DNA of 64,000 nt from Bradyrhizobium genosp. L (GCF_015624485.1 NZ_CP061378.1:5146001-5210000); one strand, 5' to 3'; shown: positions 17,577 to 28,161, numbered from the stretch's first letter. The notes: generated by a model from the letters alone, not told the origin. Program-made: numbers and translations.

Positions 17577-19004
17577 TCAGTAGCGGTAGTGGTCGCTCTT
17601 GTACGGACCTTCCTGCTTGACGCCGATATAGTCGGCCTGGTCCTTGCGCAGCTCGGTCAGCTTGACGCCGATCTTGGCGAGATGCAGGCGGGCGACCTTC
17701 TCGTCCAGCGACTTCGGCAGCACGTAGACTTCCTTCTTGTACTTTCCGTCCCTGTTGTTGGCGAACAGCTCGATCTGCGCCAGCGTCTGGTTGGTGAACG
17801 ACGCCGACATCACGAAGGACGGATGGCCCATGGCGTTGCCGAGGTTCACCAGGCGGCCTTCCGACAGCATGATGATGCGGTGCTTGTCGGGGAATTCGAT
17901 CTCGTCGACCTGCGGCTTGATGTTGGTCCACTTCAGATTGCGCAGAGACGCGATCTGGATCTCGTTGTCGAAGTGGCCGATGTTGCAGACGATGGCGCGG
18001 TCCTTCATCGCGCGCATGTGCTCGATCGTGATGATGTCCTTGTTGCCGGTCGCGGTCACGAAGATGTCGGCACGAGGCGCGGCGTCTTCCATGGTCGTGA
18101 CTTCATAGCCCTCCATCGACGCCTGCAGCGCGCAGATCGGATCGATCTCCGACACCATGACGCGGCAGCCGGCCTGGCGCAGCGAGGCGGCCGAACCCTT
18201 GCCGACATCGCCGAAGCCCGCGACCATTGCCACCTTGCCCGACATCATCACGTCGGTGCCGCGGCGGATGCCGTCGACCAGCGATTCACGGCAGCCATAG
18301 AGGTTGTCGAACTTCGACTTGGTGACACTGTCGTTGACGTTGATCGCCGGCCACAGCAGCGTGCCGGCCTTTTGCATGTCATAGAGACGATGCACGCCCG
18401 TGGTGGTCTCTTCGGAAACGCCCTTGATGCTCTTGGCGATCTCGGCGAAGTAGCCCTTCGGCTTTTCCTTGAGCTGCTTCTTCAACAGCGCGAAGAAGAC
18501 TTCCTCTTCTTCCGAACCCGGCTTGTCCAGGAAGGCGGCGTCGCCGTTCTCGGCGCGCAGACCGAGATGGACGTACATGGTGGCATCGCCGCCGTCGTCG
18601 AGGATCATGTTTGGATGACCGCCACCGTGCCAGTCGAACAGCTTGGCGGTGTAGTCCCAGTACTCGGTCAGCGTCTCACCCTTGACCGCGAACACCGGAA
18701 TGCCAGCCGCGGCGATCGCGGCAGCGGCGTGGTCCTGGGTCGAATAGATGTTGCAGGAGACCCAGCGAATGTCGGCGCCGAGCGCTGCCAGCGTCTCGAT
18801 CAGCACGCCGGTCTGGATCGTCATGTGCAGCGAACCCGCGATACGCGCGCCCTTCAGCGGCTGTTTCGGGCCGTACTCTTCGCGGGTGGCCATCAGGCCG
18901 GGCATCTCGGTCTCGGCGAGCGAGAGCTCCTTGCGGCCGAAATCGGCCAGCGAAATATCCTTGACGATGTAGTCGGTGAAGCCGGGCTTCGTGGGGGCGT
19001 TCAT
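17577..19004 (-). CDS. ahcY: Adenosylhomocysteinase (S-adenosyl-L-homocysteine hydrolase)
   Basis: The 475-residue enzyme shows [30 protein letters not shown], and the NAD-binding GFGDVGKG at residues 263-270. It also has the roughly 40-residue insertion (about 150-190) found in many bacterial SAHHs, and ends in DHYRY as the family does. It cleaves S-adenosylhomocysteine to adenosine and homocysteine, closing the SAM cycle. AGGA precedes ATG 19004. It lies downstream of metK on the same strand, separated by a palindromic repeat, and ends at a terminator. Confidence 0.96.
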   Translation of the reverse strand: MNAPTKPGFTDYIVKDISLADFGRKELSLAETEMPGLMATREEYGPKQPLKGARIAGSLHMTIQTGVLIETLAALGADIRWVSCNIYSTQDHAAAAIAAAGIPVFAVKGETLTEYWDYTAKLFDWHGGGHPNMILDDGGDATMYVHLGLRAENGDAAFLDKPGSEEEEVFFALLKKQLKEKPKGYFAEIAKSIKGVSEETTTGVHRLYDMQKAGTLLWPAINVNDSVTKSKFDNLYGCRESLVDGIRRGTDVMMSGKVAMVAGFGDVGKGSAASLRQAGCRVMVSEIDPICALQASMEGYEVTTMEDAAPRADIFVTATGNKDIITIEHMRAMKDRAIVCNIGHFDNEIQIASLRNLKWTNIKPQVDEIEFPDKHRIIMLSEGRLVNLGNAMGHPSFVMSASFTNQTLAQIELFANNRDGKYKKEVYVLPKSLDEKVARLHLAKIGVKLTELRKDQADYIGVKQEGPYKSDHYRY

Positions 19005-19025
19005 GTGAGCGTCCTGTTGTTGTAT

Positions 19026-19122
19026 CGGTCATTCCGGGACGCCTCGGCGGCGAACCCGAAATCTGGAGGTGATGGAGGAGGATTCCGGGTTCGCTCGCTC
19101 GCGCGAGCGCCCCGGAATGACG
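19026..19122. repeat. Palindromic intergenic repeat, GTCATTCCGGGGCGC-like family
   Basis: The ends (GTCATTCCGGG from 19028 and the complementary CCCGGAATGAC ending near 19121) are inverted, as are inner GAACCCG/CGGGTTC blocks. The whole fills the gap between metK and ahcY. It is non-coding and resembles a dispersed element I recall from Bradyrhizobium. As transcribed RNA it would form a long hairpin between the two cistrons. Confidence 0.75.
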
Positions 19123-19128
19123 CGGGGA

Positions 19129-20325
<1,197 letters not shown>

Positions 20326-20385
20326 CAGCAAAACCTCTTAATGATCGCCATTCCGGCGGTGGTTGTTATGGTGTGTCATGGAATG

Positions 20386-21741
20386 TCAGTCGCGACGACG
20401 CGAGATGACGTAGGATTCGTCGTAAAACCAAAGCCCGTTGTGTCGGCGCAGCACCTCTCTGGTTGCATCGAGGGTCCGCGCGCTATCAGTCATGTCGGTC
20501 AACCGGTCGTCTTCAATCTGCGCGACATACACCGCCGCGTTCCAGGCTGCAAAGGCCGTGGAGGTTCCGATCGAGCCGGTCACCTCGTTGGGCAGCGCCT
20601 CCATATCATATCGAAAGATCGAGCGGTTATCCGCATACGCATTAAAGTTAAGCTCGCGTCCGGCCGCGCCGAGCTCGTATTTGACAGCGCGCAATATCTC
20701 ATGGCGGCTGACCGCGAAAGGGTGTTCTCCGGGCCAGACCGCTTGAATGATTTCAAGCCCGGGATCGTGTCCGTGGGAGTGGATTCCTATCAGCCGGCCG
20801 CCGCCGCGCAGCGCGCGGGCGAGCGGCGCGATGATGCGCTTGGCACGGAAATTCACCGAGGATTTGGCGCGGTAGGGCTGCGAGGCGATCACGAGATCGA
20901 AATTCGCCTCGGTCTTACCCGCCCGGGGGATGATGGAATCGAGCAGGAACCGATGGTCGTCGCGGTATAGCACCAGCGCCACCGGCCGGTCGTAGATCGG
21001 CATCGAGGTCCGCGGGCTGACATTGGCGCGCCAGTTCTGCTCAAGGAACGGGCCAAGCTCGGCGATCTGGGTTTCGAACTCGCCCGAGGATGTGCCACGC
21101 AGCGGCACCTCGTGCCAGACCATGCTGGCAGCCGCCGTGGACGACTTGGGCGTCAGCCAGGGCGCTTCGGCGTAGTACATATTGGTGAAGACGAAGACGC
21201 TCGCCGGATGCTCCAGCAGGCGATCCGACACCTTGTCGAGGGTCAGGCGAAGGTCTTCCAGGCTCAGTTCCTTGCCCGCGACATAGAACGGCATATGCGG
21301 AAAGCGCACATGCATGGCGCGCAACACGCGCGCCAGCACGGTGCCGTCGCCCATCCCGGCGTCGAACACCCGCATCGCCGGCGGCCGCGGCTGGATCGCG
21401 GACAATTCCAGCGCGACCCGGTCGGCGATCACCCGCTTCTCGCTGCAGGTATGCACGAACAGCAGATAGCGCTGGCGGTTCTCGAAGAAGCGGAAATTGC
21501 CCCTGGGATCGCGCTTCTCCGGCGGCACCACGAGGCCGCGCGGCGGCGCCACCCCGCCCGGCGTGGCGGCCGCGATGAAGGCGTTGATGCGGTCGAGCGT
21601 GTCGATGGTGATGCGCTTGCCCTCGCGCAGCCGGTGCACGAGCTTGCCGTCGTTGACCGAGCGACGGCCGAACGTCGTCTCCGCCATGTCGGAACGGCGG
21701 CAGAAATCCGTGATCTGGCTGAGGATTTCGTCGTTCTTCAT
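20386..21741 (-). CDS. HTH-methyltransferase fusion, putative regulator upstream of metK
   Basis: The 451-residue protein combines two parts. Residues about 5-58 resemble a Cro/XRE-type helix-turn-helix (ITDFCRRSDMAETTFGRRS, then a recognition-like helix DGKLVHRLREGK and TIDTLDRINAFI). Residues about 120-350 resemble a class I SAM-dependent methyltransferase, with motif I FDAGMGDGT at 126-134. It is immediately upstream of metK in the same direction. The domain pair and position suggest a regulator that senses SAM or SAH for the methionine cycle, but catalysis on a macromolecule is equally possible. ATG 21741 is preferred to the frame's first start at 21774. Confidence 0.7.
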   Translation of the reverse strand: MKNDEILSQITDFCRRSDMAETTFGRRSVNDGKLVHRLREGKRITIDTLDRINAFIAAATPGGVAPPRGLVVPPEKRDPRGNFRFFENRQRYLLFVHTCSEKRVIADRVALELSAIQPRPPAMRVFDAGMGDGTVLARVLRAMHVRFPHMPFYVAGKELSLEDLRLTLDKVSDRLLEHPASVFVFTNMYYAEAPWLTPKSSTAAASMVWHEVPLRGTSSGEFETQIAELGPFLEQNWRANVSPRTSMPIYDRPVALVLYRDDHRFLLDSIIPRAGKTEANFDLVIASQPYRAKSSVNFRAKRIIAPLARALRGGGRLIGIHSHGHDPGLEIIQAVWPGEHPFAVSRHEILRAVKYELGAAGRELNFNAYADNRSIFRYDMEALPNEVTGSIGTSTAFAAWNAAVYVAQIEDDRLTDMTDSARTLDATREVLRRHNGLWFYDESYVISRRRD

Positions 21742-21827
21742 GAGGCCAGGGATGGGCGGCGGCGAGTGGGACAAAAGTGGGCAGAAACTGAGATGCGCGG
21801 GGTCTTACCACTGTTTTCCCACCAGTT

Positions 21828-21846
21828 GAACCCCTTTCTGGGGTTC
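21828..21846. promoter_or_regulatory. Inverted repeat in the divergent metK-operon/caspase promoter region
   Basis: GAACCCC and GGGGTTC are perfect 7-bp arms around TTTCT. The site lies 87 bp upstream of the HTH-methyltransferase start and 69 bp upstream of the TPR-caspase start. It could be an operator for the HTH protein; a chance hairpin cannot be excluded. Confidence 0.4.
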
Positions 21847-21914
21847 GACCACAAACAATCTATCGACCGCCTCGCCGTCACCCGATTGTCACAACCACCG
21901 CCCCTGGATGCTCC

Positions 21915-23648
21915 ATGCGCCGCCTGCTCCTGATCCCCTGCCTGCTTGCCGCCGTCCTGTGGGCAGTGCCCTGCTTTGCCCAGTCACGCGCGCAGCTTGG
22001 CCCACTCTGCACCACCGACACGACGCCGGCGGACCAGATGGTCGATGCCTGCAGCAAGATCATCGCGCTGAAAGCGTTCACCGGCGAGAAGCTCGCCACG
22101 GTCTATTTCTGGCGCGCGGTCGGCTGGAACAAGAAAGGCAATTACGCGCAGGTGATCGCTGACGCCACCGAGGCGATCCGGCTCAAGCCCAGCACCGCCG
22201 TCTACAATCTGCGCGGCTCGGCCTACTACGACAAAGGCGAGTACGACATCGCGATCGCCGACTTCAACGATGCGCTGCGCATCGGGCCTGCGAACGGCAT
22301 CGTCTACCACAATCGCGGCAATGCCTGGCGCGGCAAGGGCGACTACGCCAAGGCGATCGCCGACTACGATGCCGCGATCAAGGCCGGGCCGAAATCGGCG
22401 TTCTCCTATCAGAACCGCGGCATCTGCCGGCTGGCGCTCGGCGATCTCGACGCCGCGCTCGCCGACATCAACGACGCCATCAGGATCGATCCGTCGCTGC
22501 CGCAGCCGCTGATCAACCGCGGCGTGATCTGGCGCGCCAAGGGCGACATCGACCGCGCGATATCAGACACCACGGAAGCGATCCGGCTGGCAAAGGCAAA
22601 AGCCCCCGCCAACATCATGACGCCGCCCGGCAGCGTGTTGATCTCGGCCTACACCCAGCGCGGCCTCGCCCATGAAGCCAAGGGCGACGCCGAGCATGCC
22701 AAGCAGGATTACGCGACGGTGCTCGAAGGTCGGGCCTCCGACGCCGGGAGCAAGGCCAACCAGGCCACCGCCAAGGTACGTCTCTCGCTATTGCAGGAAG
22801 CGGCTACTGCGCCGCGCAAGGCCGCCGAGGCGCCTGCTGCCGCGCCGGCAAGCGCTGCGCCGACCACCGCCGCCACGGCTGCTCCAGCCGCACCGGCACC
22901 GGCCGCGCCAGCGGAGGCCGCAACAAGCGTGCGGCGGGTTGCGCTGGTGATCGGCAACGGCGCCTACGCCCATGTCAGGGCGCTGCCCAATCCGACCAAT
23001 GATGCGCGCGCCGTCGCAAAGAGCCTGCGCGAGATCGGCTTCACGGTCTCCGAGGGCCTCGATCTCGATCGCGACGCGATGCAGCGGACGATCCGTGACT
23101 TCCTGCGCGAAGCGGCGCGCGCGCAGGTCGCCGTGGTCTATTATGCCGGCCATGGCGTGCAGATCGACGGCCGCAACTATCTGGTGCCGGTCGACATCGA
23201 TCTCACGCCCGGCAGCCGCATCACCGATGCAATGGTCGACATGGACACCATCATGGCCGGCCTCGACGATCAGATCCGCACCAACATCCTGATCCTCGAT
23301 GCCTGCCGCAACAACCCGATGGCATCGCAGCTGGCGTCCGCCGGTCCGAGCCGCGGCATCGAGGCCAGTCCCGGCCTGGCCGCGCCGACTTCGCTCGGCT
23401 CAGGCTCGACGCTCGGCGCCGGCACGCTGATCGCATTCGCGACCGCGCCGGGCCAGATCGCGCTCGACGGCGAAGGCGTCAACAGCCCGTTCTCGGCAGC
23501 GCTGTCGCGCCACATCGGCACGCCCGGCCTCGAAGTGCAGCAGATGCTCACACGGGTGCGCGCCGAAGTGGTCGCCGCGACCAAGGGCAAGCAGGTGCCA
23601 TGGTCGAATTCCTCGCTGCTCGGCGAGGTCTATCTGGCGGAGAAGTGA
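21915..23648 (+). CDS. Secreted TPR-caspase-like (peptidase C14) protein
   Basis: The 577-residue product has a signal peptide (cleavage near residue 22, after CFA), four or more tetratricopeptide repeats (about residues 58-270, for example AYYDKGEYDIAIADFNDAL), and an Ala/Pro-rich linker (about 297-335). A C-terminal caspase-like domain begins RRVALVIGNGAYAHV. The catalytic dyad is visible: His413 in YYAGHGVQ and Cys464 in LDACRNN. It is therefore likely an active periplasmic or extracellular orthocaspase with Arg/Lys-type specificity, although substrate is unknown. TPRs may recruit partners. Confidence 0.85.
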   Translation: MRRLLLIPCLLAAVLWAVPCFAQSRAQLGPLCTTDTTPADQMVDACSKIIALKAFTGEKLATVYFWRAVGWNKKGNYAQVIADATEAIRLKPSTAVYNLRGSAYYDKGEYDIAIADFNDALRIGPANGIVYHNRGNAWRGKGDYAKAIADYDAAIKAGPKSAFSYQNRGICRLALGDLDAALADINDAIRIDPSLPQPLINRGVIWRAKGDIDRAISDTTEAIRLAKAKAPANIMTPPGSVLISAYTQRGLAHEAKGDAEHAKQDYATVLEGRASDAGSKANQATAKVRLSLLQEAATAPRKAAEAPAAAPASAAPTTAATAAPAAPAPAAPAEAATSVRRVALVIGNGAYAHVRALPNPTNDARAVAKSLREIGFTVSEGLDLDRDAMQRTIRDFLREAARAQVAVVYYAGHGVQIDGRNYLVPVDIDLTPGSRITDAMVDMDTIMAGLDDQIRTNILILDACRNNPMASQLASAGPSRGIEASPGLAAPTSLGSGSTLGAGTLIAFATAPGQIALDGEGVNSPFSAALSRHIGTPGLEVQQMLTRVRAEVVAATKGKQVPWSNSSLLGEVYLAEK

Positions 23649-23657
23649 CGGGTAGGC

Positions 23658-24776
23658 TTATCGCCCCCACACCTCTTCCGCGACCTCGACGGCGAGCCGC
23701 AACTTCGCCCACTGCTCCTCCTCGGAGAGGATGTTGCCCTCTTCGGTCGAAGCAAAACCGCATTGCGGCGACACCGCGAGCTGCTCGAGCGGCGCGAACT
23801 TCGCCGCCTCCTCCAGCCGCCGCTTGATGGCGTCCTTGCTCTCGAGCTCGCCGAACTTCGAGGTGATGACGCCGACCACCACGACCTTGTTGCCCTTCGG
23901 CAGGAAGCGCAGCGGCTCGAAGCCGCCGGCGCGGTCGGAATCATATTCGAGGAAGTAGCCGTCGTAGTTGGTGCCGGCCAGCATGGTCTCGGCGACCGGC
24001 TCGTAGCCGCCGGAGGAGATCCAGGTCGAGCGGAAATTGCCGCGGCAGACATGTGTCGATATCACCATGTCGGACGGACGCTCGGCGATCGCGTAGTTGA
24101 TGATGCGGGCGTAGATCTCCTGCAGGCCGTCGGGATTGTCGCCGCGCTCGCGCGATTTCTGCAGCTCCTCCTGCGAGCACAGATACGCCCACACGGTGTC
24201 GTCGAACTGCAAATAGCGGCAGCCGGCGTCGTAGAACGCCTTCACCGCTTTCCGATAGGTCTTGCCGAGATCCTCGTAGAATTCCTCGAGATCCGGATAG
24301 ACCTCCTTGGAGATCAGCTTGCGGCCGCCGCGGAAATGCAGCACCGCCGGCGACGGGATCGTCATCTTCGGCGTGACATGGGCCTGGTCGGCATATTTCT
24401 TCAGGAAGCGGAAGTGATCGAGCATCGGGTGCTGATCGGAGAAGTCGAGCTTGTCGATCACCCGGATGGCATCGTGCCGGGTCTGCACGCCCGCGAACTG
24501 GATGCCGATGTCGGGATGGAACAGCTCACAGCCGGTGAGGTGGCTGAGGAAATCGAAGTGCCACCAGGAGCGGCGGAACTCGCCGTCGGTCGCGAGCTTG
24601 AGCCCGATCGAGGCCTGCTTGTGCACGACCTTCTCGATCTCCATGTCCTCGATCTTGCGCAGCTCGTCGGCTGCAATCTCGCCCTTCTCCAGCCTGGCGC
24701 GGGCCTCCTTGATCTTCGGCGGCCGCAACAGGCTGCCGACCTCGTCGGCGCGGAACGGAGGCTTGGTTCGCTGCAT
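23658..24776 (-). CDS. Cobalamin-independent methionine synthase-like protein (core-MetE, YxjG/YxjH type)
   Basis: The 372-residue protein contains only the catalytic barrel of MetE: RADEVGSLLRP at the start, LATDGEFRRSWWH, YLQFDDTVWAY, the zinc-ligand region STHVCRGNF and the late Cys in SPQCGFAST. The N-terminal half of full MetE is absent, as in YxjG/YxjH and core-MetE proteins, some of which use methyl donors other than methyltetrahydrofolate. It starts 19 bp after livF and is likely the last gene of the Liv operon. That, and the neighbouring metK and ahcY, supports methionine formation from homocysteine. ATG 24776 follows GGGAG. Confidence 0.82.
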   Translation of the reverse strand: MQRTKPPFRADEVGSLLRPPKIKEARARLEKGEIAADELRKIEDMEIEKVVHKQASIGLKLATDGEFRRSWWHFDFLSHLTGCELFHPDIGIQFAGVQTRHDAIRVIDKLDFSDQHPMLDHFRFLKKYADQAHVTPKMTIPSPAVLHFRGGRKLISKEVYPDLEEFYEDLGKTYRKAVKAFYDAGCRYLQFDDTVWAYLCSQEELQKSRERGDNPDGLQEIYARIINYAIAERPSDMVISTHVCRGNFRSTWISSGGYEPVAETMLAGTNYDGYFLEYDSDRAGGFEPLRFLPKGNKVVVVGVITSKFGELESKDAIKRRLEEAAKFAPLEQLAVSPQCGFASTEEGNILSEEEQWAKLRLAVEVAEEVWGR

Positions 24777-24795
24777 GATCAACTCCCGAACATTT

Positions 24796-25512
24796 CTAAT
24801 GTGCTTTGGCCCCGGAGACGCCGAGATGGCGCTCCAGGATGGACGGATCGGCCTTCAGCGCCCGGCTCTCGGCGTCGTGCACGATCGTGCCGCGCTCCAA
24901 TATCACAACGCGGTCGGCGAGCCCCAGAATCTTTTGCGCGTGTTGTTCAACGATCACAGAGCAGATGCCGCCGGCCCGTGTGATGGTTCCGATCGCCCTG
25001 AGCAATTCCTCGACGATGATCGGCGCGAGCCCCTCGGTCGGCTCGTCGAGCAGCAGCACCTTCGGGTTCAAGGTCAGCGCGCGGCCGATCGCCAGCATCT
25101 GCTGTTCGCCACCGGAGAGCTGATTGCCGAAATTGCTGCGCCGCTCCTTGAGCCGCGGGAACATCTCATACACCCGCTCGACCGTCCATGGTCCCGGCTG
25201 CGCCACCGCGGTCATGTTCTCCTCGACGGTGAGCGAGCGGAAGATATTGCGCTCCTGCGGCACCCAGCCGATGCCAGCGCGGGCGCGCTGGTCCGGCCGC
25301 AGCGCCGTGATGTCGTGACCCGCGAGCGCGACCGTGCCGCCAAAACGCCTGACGATGCCGACGATCGAATTGATCAGCGTGGTCTTGCCGGTGCCGTTGC
25401 GCCCGAGCAGCGCCAGCACCTGGCCTTCGGCCAGCGACAGCGACATGTCGGGCAGCACCACCGCCTCGCCATATCCGGCGCGCAGGCCCTCGATGGTGAG
25501 AAGATCAGGCAT
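24796..25512 (-). CDS. livF: Branched-chain amino acid-type ABC transporter ATPase LivF
   Basis: The 238-residue ATPase has Walker A GRNGTGKTTL, signature LSGGEQQMLAIGRAL, Walker B VLLLDEPTEGLAP and the H-loop in CSVIVEQHAQ. The EGLAPIIVEEL wording is typical of LivF. It energises import together with LivG. Its start overlaps the livG stop by 8 bp, and the core-MetE gene follows after 19 bp. Confidence 0.93.
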   Translation of the reverse strand: MPDLLTIEGLRAGYGEAVVLPDMSLSLAEGQVLALLGRNGTGKTTLINSIVGIVRRFGGTVALAGHDITALRPDQRARAGIGWVPQERNIFRSLTVEENMTAVAQPGPWTVERVYEMFPRLKERRSNFGNQLSGGEQQMLAIGRALTLNPKVLLLDEPTEGLAPIIVEELLRAIGTITRAGGICSVIVEQHAQKILGLADRVVILERGTIVHDAESRALKADPSILERHLGVSGAKAH

Positions 25513-26257
25513 CGGCGGCCTCGCCGAGATAGACTGCCTTCACCTGCGGATCGCGCGCGACCTCGTCGGGCGCGCCTTCGGTCAGCAGCCCGCCATTGAC
25601 CAGCACCGAGATGCGGTCGGCAAAGGAGAACACCAGGTCCATGTCGTGCTCGATCAAGAGCACCGTGACATCGCGCGGCAACGCAGCGACCGCAGCCAGG
25701 ATGTCATGACGCTCGCTCTCGGGCACGCCGGCGGCGGGCTCGTCGAGCAGCAGCACCCGCGGCTTGGCTGATATCGCGACCGCGATCTCCAGCAGCCGTT
25801 GCTTGCCATAGGCCAGCGTCGCGGTCGGCTCGGTCATGACGTCGAGCAGATGGAAGCGCGACAGGATCTCGGCGATCTCGCCGTTGACGTCGTCGCGCGT
25901 CCCCATCCGTCGCCACCAGTCGCCGCCGCGGCCCATCCGCTCGGAGACCGCAAGGCCGATGGTCTCGAGCGGGGTCAGGTCGGCATAGAGCTGGTTGATC
26001 TGGAAGGTGCGCGACAGCCCGCGCAGCACCCGCTTGTGCACGGGAAGATCGGTGATGTCGCTGCCTTCGAGCAGGATGCGGCCGCTGTTCGGCTTCAGCA
26101 CGCCGGTGAGCTGGTTGATGACGGTGGTCTTGCCGGCGCCGTTCGGCCCGATCAGCGCATGGCGGGCGCCCTGCGCCACCTTCAGCGAGAGATCGCGGGT
26201 GACGCGCAGGCCGCCGAACGATTTCTCGAGATTGCATGTTTCGAGCGCGATCGTCAT
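25505..26257 (-). CDS. livG: Branched-chain amino acid-type ABC transporter ATPase LivG
   Basis: This 250-residue ATPase shows FGGLRVTRDLSL, Walker A GPNGAGKTTVINQLTG, RTFQINQLY (Q-loop) and Walker B VLLLDEPAAGV with a TVLLIEHDMD H-loop. The signature region reads ATLAYGKQRLLEIA instead of LSGGQ, as is usual for LivG. It pairs with LivF. An ATGA overlap of 4 bp couples it to livM. Confidence 0.93.
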   Translation of the reverse strand: MTIALETCNLEKSFGGLRVTRDLSLKVAQGARHALIGPNGAGKTTVINQLTGVLKPNSGRILLEGSDITDLPVHKRVLRGLSRTFQINQLYADLTPLETIGLAVSERMGRGGDWWRRMGTRDDVNGEIAEILSRFHLLDVMTEPTATLAYGKQRLLEIAVAISAKPRVLLLDEPAAGVPESERHDILAAVAALPRDVTVLLIEHDMDLVFSFADRISVLVNGGLLTEGAPDEVARDPQVKAVYLGEAADA

Positions 26258-27285
26258 GACGCGTCACTCTCCGGCACCACGACGACGGCCTTGCGTCCCG
26301 CGAACTGGCGGATCACGAGGTTCGGCAAGAACAGCACCCAGCGATGGATGCGGGCGCGGCCGACCAGCACGATCACGACCAGCACGAGGCCGATCCAGAA
26401 CAGCCAGTATTGCGGGGTGAGGCTCTGAAACAGCTCCTGTAGCATCTTGAACACGACCGCGCCGATCAGGCCGCCATAGAGATAGCCGGTGCCGCCGATC
26501 ACGAGCACCAGCATCAGGTCGGCAGAGCGCTCGAAGGCGAACACGTCGAGCGAGGCCAACGCCGTGGTCTGGGTGAACAGCGCGCCGGCGATGCCGGCAT
26601 AGAACGCGGCGAACGTATAGATGGCGATCAGGCGGCGATTGACCGGGATGCCGATCGCGGCCGCGCGCAGCGGATTGTTCCTGATTGCGCGCAGCGACAG
26701 GCCGAACGGCGAATGCACCACGCGGCGCGCCAGCAGGAACAGGATGAACAGCACGATCAGCGAATAAAAGAAGCCAACCTTGCCGAACATGTCGAAGCTG
26801 AACAGCCCGAGGATCGGCTGCATCTCGATGCCCTGCAGACCGTCGGTGCCGCCGGTGATGTCAGCGAAGCGCTCGGCGAGCGCCTCCAGCAGCAGCGCAA
26901 TGCCGAGCGTCACCATCAACCGCGTCAGGTCGACGCCGCGGATGACGAGAAAGCTGGTCAGGAAGCCGAGCACCGCCGCAACGAGGCCTGCGGCGACCAG
27001 CGCGACGACGGGCTCATTGATGATGCCGTGCAACGCCAGCAAGCCGGCCGAATAGGCGCCGACGCCGAAGAAGGCCGCATGGCCGAGCGAGACGATGCCG
27101 GCATAGCCGAGGATCAGATCGAGCGACAGCGCGAACAGGCCGAGCCGCACGATGTCGGTCATGATCAGATAGCGCGACGGGAACAGGATGCCGCAGGCCA
27201 GCGCCAGCACCCAGAACGCGACTTCGCTGATCCGCCAGCGTGCGCCGGCGATGGCGTGAGAGGAGACGTCGGAGCGCGCGGTCAT
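26254..27285 (-). CDS. livM: Branched-chain amino acid-type ABC permease LivM
   Basis: The 343-residue permease has about eight to nine hydrophobic segments. It carries the LivM family signature LILGYAGIVSLGHAAFFGVGAY near residue 58 and the RAIRNNPLRAAAIGIPV loop that contacts the ATPases. It forms the membrane channel with LivH. It follows livH by 6 bp and overlaps livG by 4 bp. Confidence 0.92.
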   Translation of the reverse strand: MTARSDVSSHAIAGARWRISEVAFWVLALACGILFPSRYLIMTDIVRLGLFALSLDLILGYAGIVSLGHAAFFGVGAYSAGLLALHGIINEPVVALVAAGLVAAVLGFLTSFLVIRGVDLTRLMVTLGIALLLEALAERFADITGGTDGLQGIEMQPILGLFSFDMFGKVGFFYSLIVLFILFLLARRVVHSPFGLSLRAIRNNPLRAAAIGIPVNRRLIAIYTFAAFYAGIAGALFTQTTALASLDVFAFERSADLMLVLVIGGTGYLYGGLIGAVVFKMLQELFQSLTPQYWLFWIGLVLVVIVLVGRARIHRWVLFLPNLVIRQFAGRKAVVVVPESDAS

Positions 27286-27291
27286 CGCAGC

Positions 27292-28161
27292 TCACCGTGC
27301 AGCTGGGCGGCCGAACAGGCCGTTCGGGCGCCAGAGCAGGATCACGATCATGACGGTGTAGATCACGAACGGGCCCATCTTCGGCACGTAATATTTGCCG
27401 GCGACGTCGGCGATGCCGAGCAGCAGCGAGGCGAGGAACGGCCCGGTGATCGACGAGGAGCCGCCGACGGTCACGACGATCAGGAAGTAGATCATGAACT
27501 TCAGCGGGAAGTACGGATCGAGCCCGAGGATCTCCGCACTCAGCGCACCGCCGAGGCCGGCGAGGCCGCAACCGAATGCAAAGGTGAAGGCGAACACCTG
27601 CGGCACGTTGATGCCGAGCCCGATCGCGGCGCGCGGATCGTCGACCGCGGCGCGCAGCCGGCTGCCGAATCTGGTCTTGGCCAGGATCAGTTGCAGTGCC
27701 AGCGTCAGCAAGCCGCAGATCACGACGAGCATCAGCCGGTAGCGGCCGATGCCGACGCCGAACAGATCGATCTGCCCTTCCAGCGCCGCGGGAAGCTTGA
27801 TGAACACCCGCGACGATCCCATGATGTAGTCGACCGCGGCCACCGACATGAAGACCAGCCCGATCGAGAACAGCACCTGGTCGAGATGGCTGCGGGTGTA
27901 GAGATGGCGGTAGAGGGCGCGCTCCAGCACGACGCCGATCGCGGCACTTCCGACAAAGGCGAGCGGCAGCGCGGCAAAGAACGGCCAGCCGAGATTGTTC
28001 GCCAGCACCGCGCAGATGTAACCGCCGGCCATGGCGAAGGCGCCATGCGCGAGGTTGACGAAGTTCATCAGCCCGAGCGTCACCGCGAGCCCGCAGGCGA
28101 GCACGAACAGCAGCATGCCGTAGGCGACACCGTCGAACAGGTTGGTGAGGATGGAAGCCAT
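27292..28161 (-). CDS. livH: Branched-chain amino acid-type ABC permease LivH
   Basis: The 289-residue permease begins with GVAYGMLLFVLACGLAVTLG and has GLMNFVNLAHGAFAMAGGYI, the LivH hallmark. The RAAVDDPRAAIGLGINV ATPase-contact loop and eight or so transmembrane segments follow. It pairs with LivM. It lies 174 bp after the binding-protein gene; most of that gap is a palindromic repeat, which may set the ratio of binding protein to permease transcript. Confidence 0.92.
   Translation of the reverse strand: MASILTNLFDGVAYGMLLFVLACGLAVTLGLMNFVNLAHGAFAMAGGYICAVLANNLGWPFFAALPLAFVGSAAIGVVLERALYRHLYTRSHLDQVLFSIGLVFMSVAAVDYIMGSSRVFIKLPAALEGQIDLFGVGIGRYRLMLVVICGLLTLALQLILAKTRFGSRLRAAVDDPRAAIGLGINVPQVFAFTFAFGCGLAGLGGALSAEILGLDPYFPLKFMIYFLIVVTVGGSSSITGPFLASLLLGIADVAGKYYVPKMGPFVIYTVMIVILLWRPNGLFGRPAAR

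Noticed and set aside
20326..20385. Possible SAM riboswitch upstream of metK.
   Set aside because: Only 60 bases separate metK from the upstream gene, too short for known SAM aptamers plus expression platform, and no matching structure was seen.
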